Positions 54,179-63,305 of a DNA stretch of 64,000 bases are shown piece by piece. The DNA lies in assembly GCA_024635585.1 (NCBI GenBank), contig JAGXIP010000242.1:1-64000 (forward strand), in the 5' to 3' direction. Below the pieces are notes generated by a model that did no database searches, was not told where the DNA came from, and was given only the letters and a program-made list of their open reading frames with translations. Position 1 is the first letter of the stretch; each line of letters opens with the position of its first letter. A program made the position numbers and the translations under genes. The DNA comes from Saccharicrinis sp. Lineage in GTDB: Bacteria > Bacteroidota > Bacteroidia > Bacteroidales > Marinilabiliaceae.

Positions 54179-55873
54179 AAGAAATCAAACACAACAAATG
54201 CTACCAACAAACTGCGACAGAAAGCAGAAGCTCTGTTAAGTGCAGAAAAGAATGAATACTCAGAAAAAGTAATTTCAGAACAAGATAAAACGAAGCTTAT
54301 TCACGAGCTTGAAGTTCATCAGATAGAACTGGAAATGCAAAACGAAGAATTAACGTTAGCAAAAGAAAAAGCAGAACTTGCTGAAAAAAAATATACCGCA
54401 TTGTATGAATTATCCCCGTCAGGTTTACTTTCTCTTACAAAAACAGGTGAAATTACTGATTTGAATTTTAGCGCCGAACGTATGTTGGGAAAAGAACGCA
54501 GCAAACTGATTAAAAGTAGTTTTGGTTTTTTTATTTCTACCGAAACGAGAGCGGTTTACAATAATTTCCTCCAAAAAATATTTGAAACCAATGTAAAACA
54601 AACCTGTGAGCTTCAAATGTCAGTAGCTGACCGGGATATAATATATGTGCTTATTAATGGTATCGCCAGTACCACTGATGAAAAATGCTTGATTACCTTG
54701 GCTGACATATCGAAGCATAAACATCTGGAAAAGGAGTTGATAAAAGCCAGAGAGAAAGCAGAAGAAAACGACAGACTAAAATCTGCATTTTTGGCTAATA
54801 TGAGCCACGAAATACGCACACCCATGAATGGCATACTTGGGTTTACCGATTTGCTAAAAAATCTAAAACTAACAGTTGAAAGTCAGCAAGAGTATCTTGA
54901 TATTATAGAAGAAAGTGGAATTCGAATGCTCAACATCCTTAACGACATCATTAGTATTTCAAAACTTGAATCACAACAAATGGATGTCTCCATTTCAGAA
55001 ACCAATGTAAACGAACAATTAGATTACATATATCACTTTTTCAAGCTGGAAGCACAACAAAAAAAATTGCATTTATCTATTAAAAATACTTTGCCCATAC
55101 ATGAGGTATTTGTTATGACCGATCGTGAAAAAGTGTACGGAGTGCTCACCAATCTGGTTAAGAATGCAATTAAGTTTACACAAGCGGGATACATTGAATT
55201 AGGCTGCGAACGTAAGGGTGAATTTCTGGAATTTTATTTAAAGAATAGTGGCTCTGACATTCCGGATGAACTCAAAGAAAGCATCTTTGAACGTTTCAGG
55301 CGAGGTAGCGATCCGTTAAAGCAAAATGTACAAGGAGCTGGACTGGGTTTATCTATTTCAAAGGCTTATGTTGAGTTGCTGGGCGGTAAAATTTGGGTAG
55401 AGAGTGACCATGGACATAGTTCAACCTTCCGTTTTACCCTTCCTTATCTTAATAACCCGGAAAAGAAAGAAGAGCATAGCACTATGGCAGAAGTGAACAA
55501 CAAACCTAAACCAAAATTGAAAATATTAATAGTTGATGACGACGAAACTGCACGAATGTTATTAAGCATTATGCTCCAGCCTTTAGAATGTGAAATATTC
55601 CAGGCAGCTTCAGGAGCAGAAGCCATTGATGTTTGCAGGCAAAACCCCGACATCAACCTGACACTTATGGATCTCAATATGCCGGAAATATCTGGCTATG
55701 ATGCTACCCGTCAAATCCGCAAATTTAACAAAGATGTAATCATTATTGCACAAACGGCCTTTGCACTTCACAACGATCGTGAAAAGGCAATTGTTGCGGG
55801 CTGTGATAATTATATTTCAAAACCCTTAAAGCGTGTTGCATTGTTAAGCATGATAGTCCAATCTTTAAGTTGA
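54173..55873 (+). CDS. Hybrid PAS sensor histidine kinase/response regulator
   Basis: 566 residues. A coiled-coil start (KLRQKAEALLSAEKNE...) leads to a PAS domain (about 70-195; YTALYELSPSGLLSLTKTGEI). HisKA follows with the phospho-His in FLANMSHEIRTPMNG (about 208-222), then HATPase (NLVKNAIKFT N-box; GAGLGLSISKAYVELLGG G-box). A receiver domain ends it (ILIVDDDETARM, LTLMDLNMPEISG with the phospho-Asp, ISKPLKR). No transmembrane helix, so it is a cytoplasmic sensor. No output domain is present. Starts at the repeat's ATGAAA. Confidence 0.92.
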   Translation: MKKKSNTTNATNKLRQKAEALLSAEKNEYSEKVISEQDKTKLIHELEVHQIELEMQNEELTLAKEKAELAEKKYTALYELSPSGLLSLTKTGEITDLNFSAERMLGKERSKLIKSSFGFFISTETRAVYNNFLQKIFETNVKQTCELQMSVADRDIIYVLINGIASTTDEKCLITLADISKHKHLEKELIKAREKAEENDRLKSAFLANMSHEIRTPMNGILGFTDLLKNLKLTVESQQEYLDIIEESGIRMLNILNDIISISKLESQQMDVSISETNVNEQLDYIYHFFKLEAQQKKLHLSIKNTLPIHEVFVMTDREKVYGVLTNLVKNAIKFTQAGYIELGCERKGEFLEFYLKNSGSDIPDELKESIFERFRRGSDPLKQNVQGAGLGLSISKAYVELLGGKIWVESDHGHSSTFRFTLPYLNNPEKKEEHSTMAEVNNKPKPKLKILIVDDDETARMLLSIMLQPLECEIFQAASGAEAIDVCRQNPDINLTLMDLNMPEISGYDATRQIRKFNKDVIIIAQTAFALHNDREKAIVAGCDNYISKPLKRVALLSMIVQSLS

Positions 55874-55881
55874 TTTATTAA

Positions 55882-55975
55882 ATAAAACGAGCCATGAGAG
55901 TTACTTCTCACAAAGGGGAATGATTGTAATGGCGAGTTCCATATGGCAAATGAAATCAATTATAAACATATGAAA
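55882..55975 (+). repeat. ATGAAA-bounded repeat, copy E, upstream of mlaE
   Basis: The most compact copy (94 bases, no palindrome insert). Its first ATG is changed to ATA (ATAAAACGAGCC). Leader reads MANEINYKHMK and continues KDVTYSKT to a stop, so this copy does not run into mlaE, which starts 45 bases later. Inner stem GAGA/TCTC; outer arms GCCAT/ATGGC. Confidence 0.85.
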
Positions 55976-56020
55976 AAGGACGTAACTTATTCAAAAACTT
56001 GAATTAAAAAGAGCTTTGTT

Positions 56021-56860
56021 ATGAAAAAATTCACTCCGGTGATTAAGGCCAGAGGATTTGCAACACAGCAGTCTAAAAGGCTGAGTGAAAAAACATTGAA
56101 GAAATCGCAGGTTGCGAGTATTTTTTTTGCGGAAGTTGCCGATGTTTTCTTGTTTATTACTGTGTTAATAAAAGAAACGTTTTCGCGCGATTTCGAATTT
56201 AAAGAGTTTTTTCGCCAGTGTTTCCATATTGGTTATAAATCATTACCCTTAGTTTCGGTTACTGGCGCTATTATGGGGTTGGTGTTAACTATTCAATCGC
56301 GCCCCGTATTGGTTGATTTTGGTGCAGTTTCTTTGCTCCCTGGCATGGTTACCGTGTCAATCATCAGAGAAATGGGACCGGTAATAACCGCATTGATATG
56401 TGCCGGCAAAGTTGGTTCGGGAATGGGAGCCGAATTGGGATCGATGAAAGTAACTGAACAGATAGAAGCCATGGAGGTTTCCTCCATTAATCCTATGCGG
56501 TATTTAGTAGTTACCCGCGTACTTGCAGCAACACTTATGATTCCAATACTTATATTGTACGCCGATGCGCTAGGTATTTTGGGCGGATGGGCAGGAGCCA
56601 ATATAAAAGGCAATGTAAGTTTTGTGTTGTTTTTTTCGCAGGCATTTGCTTCGATAAGTTTCGTGGATTTTTTGCCAGCCGTTGCTAAATCATTCTTTTT
56701 TGGAGCTGTAATTGGCCTAGTTGGATGTTATAAGGGATATAATGCTGGTCGCGGAACGGCAAGTGTAGGTGTTGCTGCCAATTCAGCAGTGGTACTGGCC
56801 TCTCTTTTGGTTATTGTAATCGATTTAATTGCCGTTCAAATTTCTGATATGATATTATAA
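56021..56860 (+). CDS. mlaE: MlaE-type lipid ABC transporter permease
   Basis: 279 residues. The MlaE signature includes SLPLVSVTGAIMGLVLTIQS, SIIREMGPVITALICAGKVG, GAELGSMKVTEQIEAMEVSS and LGILGGWAGANIKG. Five or six membrane helices. With the ATPase and MCE-domain proteins encoded next it forms an inner-membrane phospholipid transporter that maintains outer-membrane asymmetry. First gene of a three-gene operon; gap to mlaF is 72 bases. Preceded by repeat copy E. Confidence 0.93.
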   Translation: MKKFTPVIKARGFATQQSKRLSEKTLKKSQVASIFFAEVADVFLFITVLIKETFSRDFEFKEFFRQCFHIGYKSLPLVSVTGAIMGLVLTIQSRPVLVDFGAVSLLPGMVTVSIIREMGPVITALICAGKVGSGMGAELGSMKVTEQIEAMEVSSINPMRYLVVTRVLAATLMIPILILYADALGILGGWAGANIKGNVSFVLFFSQAFASISFVDFLPAVAKSFFFGAVIGLVGCYKGYNAGRGTASVGVAANSAVVLASLLVIVIDLIAVQISDMIL

Positions 56861-56932
56861 AAATAATATATGTGTTGTGAGTCAGAATTTCACGTTTTGT
56901 GAGAGTGTAATAAATGAATTAAATAAACCAAT

Positions 56933-57694
56933 ATGACAACTCCATCACCCAATAAAATCCATCGTACTGAAGCTGTGGTTGAGATTAATAACCTCAGCAA
57001 ATCGTTCGACAATCAGCCGGTTTTAAACGATGTTTGCCTACAACTTTTTAAAGGTGAAAACCTGGTGGTACTTGGTAAATCGGGCAGCGGTAAATCTGTT
57101 TTAATAAAATGTATTGTCCGCTTATTAAATCCAGATGGCGGATCAATACATGTGCTGGGGCAAGATATCACTAGTGTTAACCGGGATGAATTGAACGATC
57201 TTCGAAAAAAAATTGGTTTTTTGTTTCAAAGTGGAGCTTTGTACGATTCTATGACGGTGAAGCAAAATATGGAATTTCATTTAAAAAGGATTAAAAAAAA
57301 TCTGACCAAAAAAGAAATTAAAGAAAAGATTGCTGAAGTTTTAGAAAATGTTGGATTACCCGAAGCACTGAACAAAATGCCTGCACAACTTTCGGGCGGA
57401 ATGAGAAAGAGAATAAGTTTGGCACGAACCATAGTTGTAGATCCGCAGATCATGTTGTACGACGAGCCTACAACGGGGCTGGATCCGGTAACCTCCGACG
57501 AAATAAGTACACTCATTAACCAGGTGCAGGAAAAATATAAAACATCGTCTATTATTATTACGCATGACATTGCATGTGCCCGAACTAATGCAAACCGTGT
57601 TGTTATGTTACAGAACGGAAAAATTTACATGGAGGGAAGTATCGAAATGTTCGAAAAATCAGAAGATGCTATTATAAAACCGTTCTTTATTTAA
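56933..57694 (+). CDS. mlaF: MlaF-type ABC transporter ATP-binding protein
   Basis: 253 residues. Walker A VVLGKSGSGKSVLIKC, Q-loop LFQSGALYDSMTV, signature LSGGMRKRISLARTI, Walker B QIMLYDEPTTGLDPV, H-loop ITHDIACAR. FQSGALFDS-like Q-loop and the LSGGMRKR signature are characteristic of the Mla/Ttg2A ATPases. Powers lipid transport with the MlaE permease. Operon with mlaE and mlaD. Confidence 0.95.
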   Translation: MTTPSPNKIHRTEAVVEINNLSKSFDNQPVLNDVCLQLFKGENLVVLGKSGSGKSVLIKCIVRLLNPDGGSIHVLGQDITSVNRDELNDLRKKIGFLFQSGALYDSMTVKQNMEFHLKRIKKNLTKKEIKEKIAEVLENVGLPEALNKMPAQLSGGMRKRISLARTIVVDPQIMLYDEPTTGLDPVTSDEISTLINQVQEKYKTSSIIITHDIACARTNANRVVMLQNGKIYMEGSIEMFEKSEDAIIKPFFI

Positions 57695-57712
57695 AAATTA
57701 GAAAGAAATATC

Positions 57713-58648
57713 ATGGATACACATACCGAAAAATTTAAAGTGCGGTTAGGCTTGTTCATCATTGGTGGAATTGCATTGTTTGTATTGGCCATTTTTATCA
57801 TTGGAAGACAGCAAAACTTATTTAATCCTGTTTTTAAACTCACTGCTAAATTCCGAAATGTAAGTGGACTACAAGTGGGAAATAACGTACGTTTTACCGG
57901 GATAAATGTAGGAACCGTTGACCAGATTAAAATAATTAACGATTCAACTGTTTCGGTGGATATGTTAATAAAAAAAGAAGTGCAACCTTTTATTAAATCC
58001 GACTGTGTTGTGGCGATTGGTTCAGAAGGTATCATTGGAGATCGTTTGTTGGTTATTTCCTATGGAAGCCCTGATGTAGAAATGGCAAAAGATGGACAGC
58101 AGCTCGCCTCAAAAGAGCCTATTGAAACCGATGTTATCATTTCGAGCTTGCAAACTTCATCGTCAAATGTTGAAGTTATTACCAAGCAACTTGCCGAAAT
58201 AATGACGGACATTAACAGCGGAAAAGGTACGCTGGGCAGGATAATACAAGATACTACCATTGCAGAAAGCATAACCCAAATCATTGAGAATTTTGAAAAG
58301 AGTTCGGTAGGATTGGAGGCGACTATAAAAGTAACCGAAGAAAATATTTCGGAATTTATGGGCAGCTTGCAAAAAACAGCAGCTAAAACAGAACTGGCCT
58401 CAAACGAACTCAGAAAAATTATGACACAAATTAATAGTGGTGAAGGCACATTAGGTATGTTAATTCGGGATTCAACTACCGCAAATACATTGACCGAAAC
58501 ATTGACAAATCTTAAAGAAAGTTCACAAGGACTCAATGAAAATATGGAAGCACTCAAGCATAATTTTTTGTTTAGAGGATATTTTAGACGCAAAGCAAAA
58601 GCCGAGGCCAAACTTGCCAAGGATACACTGATTAAAAAAATAGAGTAA
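57713..58648 (+). CDS. mlaD: MlaD-type MCE-domain protein
   Basis: 311 residues. One N-terminal membrane anchor (LGLFIIGGIALFVLAIFIIG), then a single MCE domain (residues about 40-120; FRNVSGLQVGNNVRFTGINVGTV). A long helical tail carries repeated segments (EIMTDINSGKGTLGRIIQD and KIMTQINSGEGTLGMLIRD). The SGxGTLG repeats are typical of long-tailed MCE proteins. It forms the periplasmic hexamer that passes lipids. mlaB and mlaC homologues are not in this operon. Confidence 0.93.
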   Translation: MDTHTEKFKVRLGLFIIGGIALFVLAIFIIGRQQNLFNPVFKLTAKFRNVSGLQVGNNVRFTGINVGTVDQIKIINDSTVSVDMLIKKEVQPFIKSDCVVAIGSEGIIGDRLLVISYGSPDVEMAKDGQQLASKEPIETDVIISSLQTSSSNVEVITKQLAEIMTDINSGKGTLGRIIQDTTIAESITQIIENFEKSSVGLEATIKVTEENISEFMGSLQKTAAKTELASNELRKIMTQINSGEGTLGMLIRDSTTANTLTETLTNLKESSQGLNENMEALKHNFLFRGYFRRKAKAEAKLAKDTLIKKIE

Positions 58649-58873
58649 TACAGAACAAAGAAATACAATTAGGATACCAAGCAAACTTCTATGATCATTA
58701 TAAATGAAGGAGCTGATACTAAGGATAATCATGCATACCTTCTGTCGGTAGTTCATATTTCAAACTTTAAATTGAAGTACAACGTGTGAACAATGTTATT
58801 TATTTTGGAAACTTTGTAGCACTTTTCCTGTCAGTTTAATTATCTTAGATACTTTAAATTAAAACATGGTAAA

Positions 58874-59191
58874 ATGAAAGGAAATAAAGATAACAAAAAA
58901 GAAAAAGATCTTCCGGGCTATCCAATCTATCCCGAAAAGGAAGATATCTATAAAAAATTTGAGGAAGAAGAAGATATAAACCCCGAAGATACTTCCAAAG
59001 AAAAAGTATCAAACAGCAACAATGCATTAAGGAGGAAAGAGCTGGATAATGTATTTAATGAAGAAGACCTTGACGTCCCTGGTGCAGAACTGGATGACAC
59101 TCAGGAAGCTATTGGCAGTGAAGATGAAGAGAACAACTATTACAGTCTGGGTGGTGACGAACATGACGATTTGGAAGAGGATAGAGGATAG
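58874..59191 (+). CDS. Acidic, disordered small protein
   Basis: 105 residues, very rich in Glu, Asp and Lys and without hydrophobic segments. Recognisable pieces are LPGYPIYPEKEDIY, EEEDINPEDTSK and LDVPGAELDDTQEAIGSEDE, ending NNYYSLGGDEHDDLEED. Proteins of this pattern recur in Bacteroidota near stress genes; function unknown. Preceded by a 225-base gap after mlaD with no clear gene. Confidence 0.75.
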   Translation: MKGNKDNKKEKDLPGYPIYPEKEDIYKKFEEEEDINPEDTSKEKVSNSNNALRRKELDNVFNEEDLDVPGAELDDTQEAIGSEDEENNYYSLGGDEHDDLEEDRG

Positions 59192-59495
59192 AAGATTGGA
59201 GGATTTGAAGAATGAAACAGCAGAAGTTGCCAAATCTATTGTGGATACGCATGGGTTACCCAAGTTTTTGGAGAGCACAAATTTCTTATTGTGGATGCTT
59301 TACAGAAACATGGCCACATTGTGGGCATGACCGACGATGGGGTATGATTCCATATTAATCGCAGTGTATAGAATCTTTATGACGCCTCTGGGCTGGGGTT
59401 GGGCAGGCTTCGTTTTGGAGGTATGCCTTGCTTTGGTTCATGGTGAATGACCCCATAAAGTTGCTTGCCTAACATTTAATTTATAAAACACAACG
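59192..59495. other. Intergenic stretch holding a P-type ATPase scrap
   Basis: The only recognisable content is the fragment at 59273-59347. The ORF at 59049-59330 spans the stretch but overlaps the acidic gene in another frame and is not believed. The rest shows no gene or hairpin. Confidence 0.5.
59273..59347 (+). pseudogene. P-type ATPase fragment
   Basis: Reads EHKFLIVDALQKHGHIVGM then TDDGV and a stop. This matches the hinge region of cation/proton P-type ATPases, normally P-E-x-K-x-x-IV-x-x-LQ-x-x-GH-x-V-x-MTGDGVNDAPAL. The invariant TGDGVND motif is altered (Gly to Asp) and truncated. About 25 codons remain, so this is a decayed gene scrap. Confidence 0.65.
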
Positions 59496-59921
59496 ATGAA
59501 AAAAGAAGTCAAGATCTCTTTAATGCAAAATATTTTTAGAATACTATTAGCGGTATTTATGGTCTATGCCGGATTTAGTCACCTCACTTTTAATAGAATC
59601 GATTTCCAAGCCCAAGTTCCTGATTGGGTTCCATTGAGCAAGGATTTAGTGGTAATATTATCAGGTATTGTTGAAATAGCATTAGGTCTGACTTTATTGC
59701 TGTGGAAAAAGCAACGTGTGAATATTGGATGGGCCTTAGCCATATTCTTTATTCTGGTTTTCCCAGGAAATATAGCCCAATATCTTGATGGAAAAGATGC
59801 TTTTGGAATTTTAGATTCTGATAGAGCCCGATTAATCCGGCTTTTCTTTCAACCGGTTCTCATAGCTTGGGTACTATGGTCCACCGGGGCATGGCAGTCG
59901 TGGAGAAATTCTAAAAAATAA
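59496..59921 (+). CDS. DoxX-family membrane protein
   Basis: 141 residues with four membrane helices (IFRILLAVFMVYAGFSHLTF; DLVVILSGIVEIALGLTLLLW; IGWALAIFFILVFPGNIAQYL; RLFFQPVLIAWVLWSTGAW). The FVYAGxxHLxx start and the GIVEIALGLxLL helix fit the DoxX/DoxD family, which includes quinol-linked oxidoreductase subunits. Role here unknown. Confidence 0.85.
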   Translation: MKKEVKISLMQNIFRILLAVFMVYAGFSHLTFNRIDFQAQVPDWVPLSKDLVVILSGIVEIALGLTLLLWKKQRVNIGWALAIFFILVFPGNIAQYLDGKDAFGILDSDRARLIRLFFQPVLIAWVLWSTGAWQSWRNSKK

Positions 59922-60012
59922 GCAACATATTTTATCAAAAATTAAATTACGGATTATTATATTATTTATAAATAGTATAATATGTATAGCTATTTTTTGG
60001 TTTAATTTATTG

Positions 60013-60020
60013 TATTTTTG
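60013..60020 (+). promoter_or_regulatory. -7 box TATTTTTG for hflK
   Basis: Matches TAnnTTTG, 23 bases before the hflK ATG. The -33 TTG candidate at 59997 is closer than usual, so the call is tentative. Confidence 0.45.
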
Positions 60021-60043
60021 TATAAATCAAATAATTATAACTT

Positions 60044-61015
60044 ATGGCCGGTAGTTTTAACGTAAACAAAATCGAATCCCCTTTTTTGAAAAAAATGCTG
60101 AAGTACAAAAATATTATCATCATTCTGTTTTTATCATTGTTGATTTTCTTTAGTGCATTTTTTCAAATCGAACCCGAAGAAGTAGGTGTTATTACCCGCT
60201 TTGGTAAATATGTGAGAAAAGTTGAGCCAGGGCTTAACTTGAAAATGCCTTTTATTGAACGGGTATATAAAGTACCTGTTGAAAGGCAACAAAAGCTGGA
60301 GTTTGGTTTCCGAACAGTACAAGCTGGCGTTAATACGCAATATACCAGATCTGGTGCTAAAGATGAGTCTTTAATGTTAACTGGCGATCTTAACCTTGCA
60401 GATGTTGAATGGGTTGTACAATATCGTATTAATGATCCTTACAATTATTTATTTAAGGTAAGGAATCCTCAAAACACATTGCGTGATGTTTCGGAAGCTG
60501 TACTCCGACAAATTGTTGGAGATAGAACAGTGAATGAAGTACTTACTGTTGGTCGTACAGAAATAGCCACTAAGATGGTAGAAGTTGCGAACCAAATATG
60601 CAAGGAATATTCACTCGGAGTTAAAATAGATCAGGTTGTACTGCAAGATGTTAATCCGCCCGAACCTGTAAAAGCTGCTTTTAATGCCGTAAATCAGGCA
60701 CAACAAGAAAGGGAGACATTGATTAATCAGGCAAAATCGGAGTATAATAAAGTTATACCCAAAGCAAGTGGACAGGCAGAGGAAACAATACAACAAGCGG
60801 AGGGATTTGCTACCGAGCGGGTGAATAATTCACTGGGCGAAGTGGCCCGTTTTAATGCTATTTATAAAGAATACGTTAAAGCCCCCGAAGTTACTAAAAG
60901 GAGAATTTATCTCGAAACAATGGGATCCGTTTTGCCAAAATTAGGCCGTAAAATCATTATCGATGAACAAGGAAACAATGTATTGCCCTTGTTACAAATG
61001 CAATTAAACAAATAA
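60044..61015 (+). CDS. hflK: HflK, SPFH-domain membrane protease modulator
   Basis: 323 residues. One N-terminal membrane helix (IIIILFLSLLIFFSAFF) and an SPFH/band-7 domain (EVGVITRFGKYVRKVEPGLNLK) are followed by a helical region (AAFNAVNQAQQERETLINQAKSE). It lacks the Gly-rich cytoplasmic start of E. coli HflK, explaining its shorter length. With HflC it forms a ring that holds FtsH. Start of hflK-hflC; the gap is 12 bases, so they are cotranscribed. Confidence 0.92.
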   Translation: MAGSFNVNKIESPFLKKMLKYKNIIIILFLSLLIFFSAFFQIEPEEVGVITRFGKYVRKVEPGLNLKMPFIERVYKVPVERQQKLEFGFRTVQAGVNTQYTRSGAKDESLMLTGDLNLADVEWVVQYRINDPYNYLFKVRNPQNTLRDVSEAVLRQIVGDRTVNEVLTVGRTEIATKMVEVANQICKEYSLGVKIDQVVLQDVNPPEPVKAAFNAVNQAQQERETLINQAKSEYNKVIPKASGQAEETIQQAEGFATERVNNSLGEVARFNAIYKEYVKAPEVTKRRIYLETMGSVLPKLGRKIIIDEQGNNVLPLLQMQLNK

Positions 61016-61027
61016 CAAGTTGAAATT

Positions 61028-61972
61028 ATGAATAAGAATAAAAGTATATTTTTAATCATCACCTTGATCATATTGCTGATAGTGGTATTTCAAAGTGTTT
61101 ATGTGGTAAAAGAAACAGAACAGGTAGTTATTACTCAATTTGGAAAACCTGTGGGAGAAGCTAAAACAGAACCTGGACTAAAGTTTAAAACGCCCTTTAT
61201 ACAAAAAACCAATTATTTTGAAAAGCGCTACATGGAGTGGGATGGGGATCCAAACCAAGTGCCAACAAAAGATAAAAAATTTATATTTGTTGATACCTAT
61301 GCACGCTGGCAGATCACGGATCCATTGCAGTTTTTTAAAAGAATGACGAATGAAAGGGGTGCACAAAGTCGTCTGGATGATATCCTTGACGGTGAAACCA
61401 GAGATTACATTGCAGCCCATGACCTAGAAGAAGCTGTCCGCTCTCAAAATAGGGTTCCGGCAAACTCAGGCGCAACTGGTGAAATGATTTCAGATACGCT
61501 TGCCAACATATCTGTTGGACGCCTGGAATTACAGCGTATGATACTTATATCTGCCAATGAGAAAGCCAAAGATCTTGGAATTGTTATACTCGACTTTCGT
61601 TTTAAACGGATTAATTATGTTGAGGAAGTAAGTGCCCAAGTGTACGAACGTATGAAAAGTGAAAGGTTTCGCATAGCGGATAAATTCCGGTCTGAAGGAC
61701 AGGGTGAAGCTTCACGCATTAATGGCGAGAAAGAAAGGGAACTAAAAAAAATCCAGTCCGAAGCTTTTAGAAAAGCGGAAGAAATTAAAGGAAAGGCCGA
61801 TGCCAAGGCCGCAGAAATATACGCTTCAGCCTACGACCAAACATCTGCCTCACGCGAATTGTACGGGTTTTTGAAATCGATGGAAACTTTCGAAACAACA
61901 TTCGACACAACTACATCTGTGATTTTATCTACAGATAGTGAGCTTTTTAAATACTTGAAAAGTATGAAGTAA
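61028..61972 (+). CDS. hflC: HflC, SPFH-domain membrane protease modulator
   Basis: 314 residues. Membrane helix IFLIITLIILLIVVFQSVYV, SPFH domain (ETEQVVITQFGKPVGEAKTEPGLKFKTPF), KRYMEWDGDPNQVPTKDKKF typical of HflC, and the helical ending (KADAKAAEIYASAYDQ). Partner of HflK in control of FtsH. Followed 9 bases later by an amino-acid permease, so possibly one transcript. Confidence 0.93.
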   Translation: MNKNKSIFLIITLIILLIVVFQSVYVVKETEQVVITQFGKPVGEAKTEPGLKFKTPFIQKTNYFEKRYMEWDGDPNQVPTKDKKFIFVDTYARWQITDPLQFFKRMTNERGAQSRLDDILDGETRDYIAAHDLEEAVRSQNRVPANSGATGEMISDTLANISVGRLELQRMILISANEKAKDLGIVILDFRFKRINYVEEVSAQVYERMKSERFRIADKFRSEGQGEASRINGEKERELKKIQSEAFRKAEEIKGKADAKAAEIYASAYDQTSASRELYGFLKSMETFETTFDTTTSVILSTDSELFKYLKSMK

Positions 61973-61981
61973 AGAAGTGAG

Positions 61982-63244
61982 ATGACAAAAGAAAATAAAA
62001 AAATGAGTTTCAACGCCACATGGTCAATGGCTGTGGGAGGTATGGTTGGTGGTGGAATTTTTTCTGTTTTAGGAGTTATTATTGGCATTGCTGGGCAATG
62101 GGCTTGGTTGAGTTTTGTATTGGCAGGACTTATAGCGCTTGTTTCAGCATTTAGTTACAGTCAGTTATCTGTTAAATATAAAAAAAGTGGTGGTGCTTTT
62201 ACTTTTCTCAATGAAATCAATCATCAGGGTCTAGCAGGAAGTTTGTCGTGGATTCTAATTACAGGATACATTTTAACAATTTCTGTATACGCATTTACAT
62301 TTGGACATTATGTTGCCCACGTTTTTAGTCTTGGGAGTTGGTTTCCGCGAGTATTAGCCTTCTCAATAATAGCTGCATTGGCATTGGTAAATTTGCGAGG
62401 TGTGGGAGAATCATCCCGATTAGAGATAATTACCGTATGGGGGAAATTATTTGTTCTTCTGGGACTATCAATATTCGGATTAGTTCAATGGAGCCCGGAA
62501 CAACTCACCGCTGGGATAGAGCCTAAAAGCTGGACTGCCGCCATTGTTGGAGCTGCAACCATATTTATGGCCTATGAGGGGTTTCAGTTATTGTCCTACG
62601 ATTATGAAGATATTAAAAATCCCACAAAAACATTACCCAGAGCTACCATATCAGCTGTTATTGCGGTTATTTGTATTTATATCTTAGTCGCACTTGGTGC
62701 TACTATGTTAGTGGGTGCCGAAACATTAATTCAGGAAAAAGAAGTTGCCTTATCCATTGCCGGACAACAGGCTTTTGGAATTACAGGATTAGTCTTAGTG
62801 ACTATTGCAGCTGCGTTTTCGACTGGCTCGGCAATTAATGCGACACTTTTTTCAACGGGCAGGTTAATGGAAACTGTTGCCAAAAAGAAGGATTTGCCCC
62901 ATGTTTTTGTTAAAGAAAACAATGCGAATATACCTTATTATGCTATCATTATTATGGCTGGATTAGCAGCTGTTTTAGCATCTATTGGATCGTTGGATAC
63001 TTTAGTTGATGCGGCAAGCTTGATTTTCTTAATCACTTTTGCCTTCGTCAATTATATTAGCTATCAGCAAAAAATGAAATTTAAGATACTATCACTTATT
63101 GGTTCTATTGCTTGTTTAATAGCCATATTACTTTCTTCTTATGAACAATTCCAAAATAGACCTATTCCATTGATTATTATATTGGTTTTTATTTTGCTTG
63201 TATTTATAGGAAGACCTTTTGTTTTAAGGAAATTCACTACATAA
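61982..63244 (+). CDS. APC-superfamily amino-acid permease
   Basis: 420 residues, about 12 membrane helices. MAVGGMVGGGIFSVLG is the family's first-helix motif, FAFSYSQLSVKYKKSGGAFTF and GFQLLSYDYEDIKNPTKTLPRA follow the APC pattern. Transports amino acids or amines with a cation; substrate unknown. Likely the third gene of the hflKC unit. Convergent with the gene at 63306. Confidence 0.88.
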   Translation: MTKENKKMSFNATWSMAVGGMVGGGIFSVLGVIIGIAGQWAWLSFVLAGLIALVSAFSYSQLSVKYKKSGGAFTFLNEINHQGLAGSLSWILITGYILTISVYAFTFGHYVAHVFSLGSWFPRVLAFSIIAALALVNLRGVGESSRLEIITVWGKLFVLLGLSIFGLVQWSPEQLTAGIEPKSWTAAIVGAATIFMAYEGFQLLSYDYEDIKNPTKTLPRATISAVIAVICIYILVALGATMLVGAETLIQEKEVALSIAGQQAFGITGLVLVTIAAAFSTGSAINATLFSTGRLMETVAKKKDLPHVFVKENNANIPYYAIIIMAGLAAVLASIGSLDTLVDAASLIFLITFAFVNYISYQQKMKFKILSLIGSIACLIAILLSSYEQFQNRPIPLIIILVFILLVFIGRPFVLRKFTT

Positions 63245-63305
63245 ACAGGGATTTTAGTTAGAACTAAAAAAACTTGGTTGGGAGGTAAAGGCAACTGTTG
63301 TTCAA

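Noticed and set aside
59049-59330. 93-residue ORF overlapping the acidic protein
   Set aside because: Different frame from a credible acidic gene and shifted relative to the P-type ATPase scrap; no domain.
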